From contig JAAHHL010000400.1 of the NCBI GenBank assembly GCA_010672185.1, forward strand, positions 1 to 6,610: a stretch of 6,610 bases of DNA, written 5' to 3'. Below, piece by piece: positions 4,678 to 6,610 of this stretch (position 1 is its first letter; every line of letters starts with the position of its first letter). The notes below the pieces were generated by a model that was not told the DNA's origin, searched no databases, and worked only from the letters and a program-made list of their open reading frames with translations. Position numbers and translations under genes: made by a program. Source of the stretch: Caldora sp. SIO3E6 (GTDB taxonomy: Bacteria; Cyanobacteriota; Cyanobacteriia; Cyanobacteriales; Coleofasciculaceae).

Positions 4678-5361
4678 ATGAAATCCGTTTCACTCATTAG
4701 TTCCATTCTTGCAGCCAGTTTAGCTATCAGTACGCCTACAGTTGTCTTTGCTCATGTTGGACATGGTGATGAGTTTCAAGCAACTGGCGGAATTGAGCGG
4801 GTAAAAGTTAACCCTGAAACCGATCAGTTGTTGGGCATTGTGGTCACACCGATCACGCAATCCGCTGAAGGTGGAGCTGGAGTGATGGTGCCTGCCACTG
4901 CCTTGGTGGATGCTGATGGCAAGCAGCTAGTTTTTGTGCAGTATGAGAATTTTTATGAGCCAGTTGAAATTACAACGGGTGCAACCGAGGGTGAACTGCT
5001 CGAAGTAACAGAAGGATTGTCGGTTGGGGAAAAGCTGGTGACCCAAGGTGGATTGTCCCTCTATGCCGAATCTCGCAAAACCAAAACTGCCGATGCAGCT
5101 ACTAGCTCTGATGAGAGTGTTTCTCCTGAAACCGATGAAGCTCATGCTCAGGCAGATGCCCAAGGTTTACCTCATAGCCACGATGCTTCTGGCAATATGA
5201 CTGAACAGTCTAGCGAGTCCGCATCCGAAAAAAGTGGATTTCTGATGGGGCTTGTAACCACAGTCGGTGCCGGAACTGTGCTGTTGGTCGGTGCCGGAGC
5301 TGTTATAGTTGGTAACCGCAAGAAAAAGAGCGTCTTTTCTGACGAGAAAGAGGGTCTCTAA
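4678..5361 (+). CDS. Minimal periplasmic adaptor of a metal RND pump, NrsB-like
   Basis: Protein of 227 residues probably acting with the RND pump encoded 6 bp downstream. A signal peptide spans about 1-25 (cut after VFA), followed by a metal-binding-looking HVGHGDE (His26, His29). Residues 70-132 (VPATALVDADGKQLVFV through EGLSVGEKLVTQGG) match the C-terminal beta-barrel/membrane-proximal part of CusB/CzcB-type membrane fusion proteins. The lipoyl, barrel-sandwich and alpha-hairpin parts seen in typical 350-450-residue adaptors are absent. A Ser/Glu/Asp-rich linker follows, with DEAHAQ and LPHSHD (His156, 166, 168), then a glycine-rich membrane helix (about 188-212) and a basic NRKKK stop-transfer. 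The gene looks intact: GAGGAA lies 5 bases before the ATG, there is no frameshift, and the reading frame is uninterrupted. Synechocystis NrsB is the nearest role model I can name. Periplasmic metal binding or delivery to the pump is inferred. Confidence 0.8.
   Translation: MKSVSLISSILAASLAISTPTVVFAHVGHGDEFQATGGIERVKVNPETDQLLGIVVTPITQSAEGGAGVMVPATALVDADGKQLVFVQYENFYEPVEITTGATEGELLEVTEGLSVGEKLVTQGGLSLYAESRKTKTADAATSSDESVSPETDEAHAQADAQGLPHSHDASGNMTEQSSESASEKSGFLMGLVTTVGAGTVLLVGAGAVIVGNRKKKSVFSDEKEGL
5263..5310 (+). repeat. 24-bp tandem duplication encoding the anchor helix
   Basis: Two 24-bp units (5263-5286, 5287-5310) share GTCGGTGCCGGA exactly and CTGT after one variable base, then diverge. 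They encode VGAGTVLL and VGAGAVIV in the C-terminal membrane helix of the adaptor. Synonymous positions are also conserved within the shared block, which points to DNA duplication rather than protein-level convergence. Confidence 0.65.
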
Positions 5362-5367
5362 TTGAAG

Positions 5368-6610
5368 ATGTTTAACACAATTCTGAATCAGACCCTCAAA
5401 AACTCCATCGCCCAACGCTGGTTCATCGTTGTTGGTGCCATTTTAATTACCCTGTGGGGTGTTGTTAGTATTACCCAAATGCCCCTGGATGTGTTTCCCG
5501 AATTTGCACCACCCCAGGTGGATATTCAAACCGAAGCAGCTGGACTAGCTCCAGAAGAAGTGGAATCGCAAATTACTGTACCCATTGAAAGTGCTGTGAA
5601 TGGCTTGCCAGGGGTGACAACGGTGCGCTCATCCTCTAAGGTGGGGCTATCGATGGTGCAGGTAGTGTTTGACCAGAATGCTGATATTTACAAAGCACGG
5701 CAATCTGTAACAGAGAAACTTCAGCAAGTTACCAATCAGCTTCCAGAAGGCACTCAGCCGCCAGAAATTTCGCCATTAGTATCCCCATTGGGTACGATTT
5801 TGCAGTACGCTTTCACTGTCAACGGGGAGGGGAAAACCTCGCTGATAGAGCTGCACCAACTGGCAGAAGTAACCCTCAGCAATCAGATTCTTTCAGTACC
5901 AGGAGTCTCTCAAGTCACAATTTATGGCGGAGATGAACGCCAAAAACAAGTGCTGGTTGATCCGGCAAAACTGCGATCGCGCAATGTTTCCCTTACCGAA
6001 GTCACCGATGCTGCAAGAGGCGCTAACTCTAATGCTCCCGGTGGTTTCCTGATTGGCGGTGGTCAAGAACTACTGGTGCGCGGTATTGGGCAGGTGAAAT
6101 CCATTGAAGACCTACAGCAATCTGTGGTGAAGGTAGAGGATGGTAAACCCATTTTTCTTCAAGATGTGGCAGAGGTCAAGACCGGAGCAGCTCTAAAGCG
6201 AGGGGATGCGAGCTTTAATGGGCAGCCTGCGGTGGTAATGATGATTAATAAACAGCCTGATGTCGATACCCCCACCGTCACCAAAGCGGTAGAAGCAGTG
6301 ATGCAGTCGTTGCAGCCAACCTTTCCTACTGATGTACAAGTAGCACGAACCTTTCGCCAGTCTAACTTCATTGATGCCGCTATTCGCAATGTCAGTGGTT
6401 CTCTTATTCAAGGCATCATCATCGTGTCGGTAATGATGCTGCTGTTTTTAATGAATTGGCGCACAGCGGTGATTACCCTGAGTGCGATTCCCCTATCGTT
6501 ATTGATTGGGTTACTCTTTATGAAAGCCTTTGGCTTGGGCATCAACACGATGACCTTAGGTGGATTAGTGGTTGCCATTGGCTCAGTCGTGGATGATGCC
6601 ATTGTGGATA
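5368..6610 (+). CDS. Heavy-metal efflux RND transporter, CusA/CzcA/NrsA type (3' end beyond window)
   Basis: Inner-membrane proton-driven pump; the first 414 codons are present and the frame is still open at the window end, against about 1,000-1,050 residues for the family. The N-terminal helix (about 15-34) leads into MPLDVFPEFAPPQVDIQTEA and GLAPEEVE, hallmarks of the heavy-metal RND group. The porter domain follows (GLPGVTTVRSSSKVGLSMV, VPGVSQVTIYGGDERQ). Helices 2-4 begin near residue 345, and helix 4 ends in VVAIGSVVDDAIVD with Asp409, Asp410 and Asp414, the acidic residues of the proton path. The metal-binding methionines of the central funnel lie beyond the window, so the metal (Ni, Co, Cu, Ag or Zn) cannot be told. 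It is co-directional with the adaptor, 6 bp away. ATG at 5368 is chosen for the conserved MFNTIL start; TTG at 5362 is better spaced from GAGGG (5350-5354) and would add two residues. Confidence 0.95.
   Translation, partial: MFNTILNQTLKNSIAQRWFIVVGAILITLWGVVSITQMPLDVFPEFAPPQVDIQTEAAGLAPEEVESQITVPIESAVNGLPGVTTVRSSSKVGLSMVQVVFDQNADIYKARQSVTEKLQQVTNQLPEGTQPPEISPLVSPLGTILQYAFTVNGEGKTSLIELHQLAEVTLSNQILSVPGVSQVTIYGGDERQKQVLVDPAKLRSRNVSLTEVTDAARGANSNAPGGFLIGGGQELLVRGIGQVKSIEDLQQSVVKVEDGKPIFLQDVAEVKTGAALKRGDASFNGQPAVVMMINKQPDVDTPTVTKAVEAVMQSLQPTFPTDVQVARTFRQSNFIDAAIRNVSGSLIQGIIIVSVMMLLFLMNWRTAVITLSAIPLSLLIGLLFMKAFGLGINTMTLGGLVVAIGSVVDDAIVD

Noticed and set aside
4518..4700. 60-codon + strand open frame in the divergent promoter
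   Set aside because: Occupies the control region and overlaps the adaptor start in another frame, has no Shine-Dalgarno and resembles no protein family.
4927..5415. Two - strand open frames (78 and 82 codons)
   Set aside because: Antisense to the adaptor and the start of the pump gene, both of which have strong coding evidence.
309..5980. Uneven spread of GCGATCGC sites (seven before 2982, none until 5973)
   Set aside because: With only eight sites the gap is not convincing evidence of foreign DNA; used only as a cyanobacterial marker.
6159..6602. Three - strand open frames
   Set aside because: Antisense to the RND transporter, which has conserved family motifs across the whole interval.

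Overview
The window looks like a stretch of a cyanobacterial chromosome or plasmid. Eight copies of the octamer GCGATCGC (the HIP1 element, abundant in many cyanobacteria) lie at 309, 405, 806, 1224, 2073, 2174, 2974 and 5973. Heptanucleotide repeats of the STRR type found in filamentous cyanobacteria are also present, and the gene content resembles the nickel/cobalt/copper-resistance loci of Synechocystis and relatives (nrsRS/rppAB next to nrsBA). The exact species cannot be read from the sequence.

Layout: two transcription units diverge from a promoter region at 4516-4677. To the right on the + strand are a very short periplasmic adaptor (4678-5361) and, 6 bp after it, a CusA/CzcA-type heavy-metal RND pump (5368 to beyond the window end). 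To the left on the - strand, in transcription order, are a low-molecular-weight tyrosine-phosphatase-like protein (4515-4186), a gap holding a 15-bp inverted-repeat element (4021-4131), an OmpR-family response regulator of the RppA/NrsR type (3916-3221), a Crp/Fnr-family regulator (3019-2429), a DltE-like short-chain dehydrogenase (2359-1634), and a membrane sensor kinase of the RppB/NrsS type (1538-165).

Likely joint role: the kinase carries a His-rich cluster and two cysteines in its periplasmic domain. It would sense excess metal and phosphorylate the response regulator, which would switch on the divergent adaptor-pump operon. A TTTCAC-N5-TTTCAT direct repeat at 4600-4616, just upstream of a possible -10 box, is the best candidate site. 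The pump would then export metal from the periplasm or cytoplasm using the proton gradient.

The unusual parts are as follows. (1) The regulator and kinase genes, normally adjacent, are separated by the Crp/Fnr-SDR pair, and near-identical 72-bp repeats lie directly downstream of both. (2) A near-perfect Crp/Fnr-type operator (TTAAC-N4-GTTAA) overlaps the Crp stop codon and is positioned exactly for class II activation of the SDR gene. (3) The adaptor is only 227 residues, lacks the usual hairpin and lipoyl region, and has a C-terminal membrane anchor. (4) A small MITE-like inverted-repeat element flanked by TTA lies upstream of the response regulator. No rRNA, tRNA, CRISPR array or complete insertion sequence was seen, and no gene-free stretch exceeds 300 bases.
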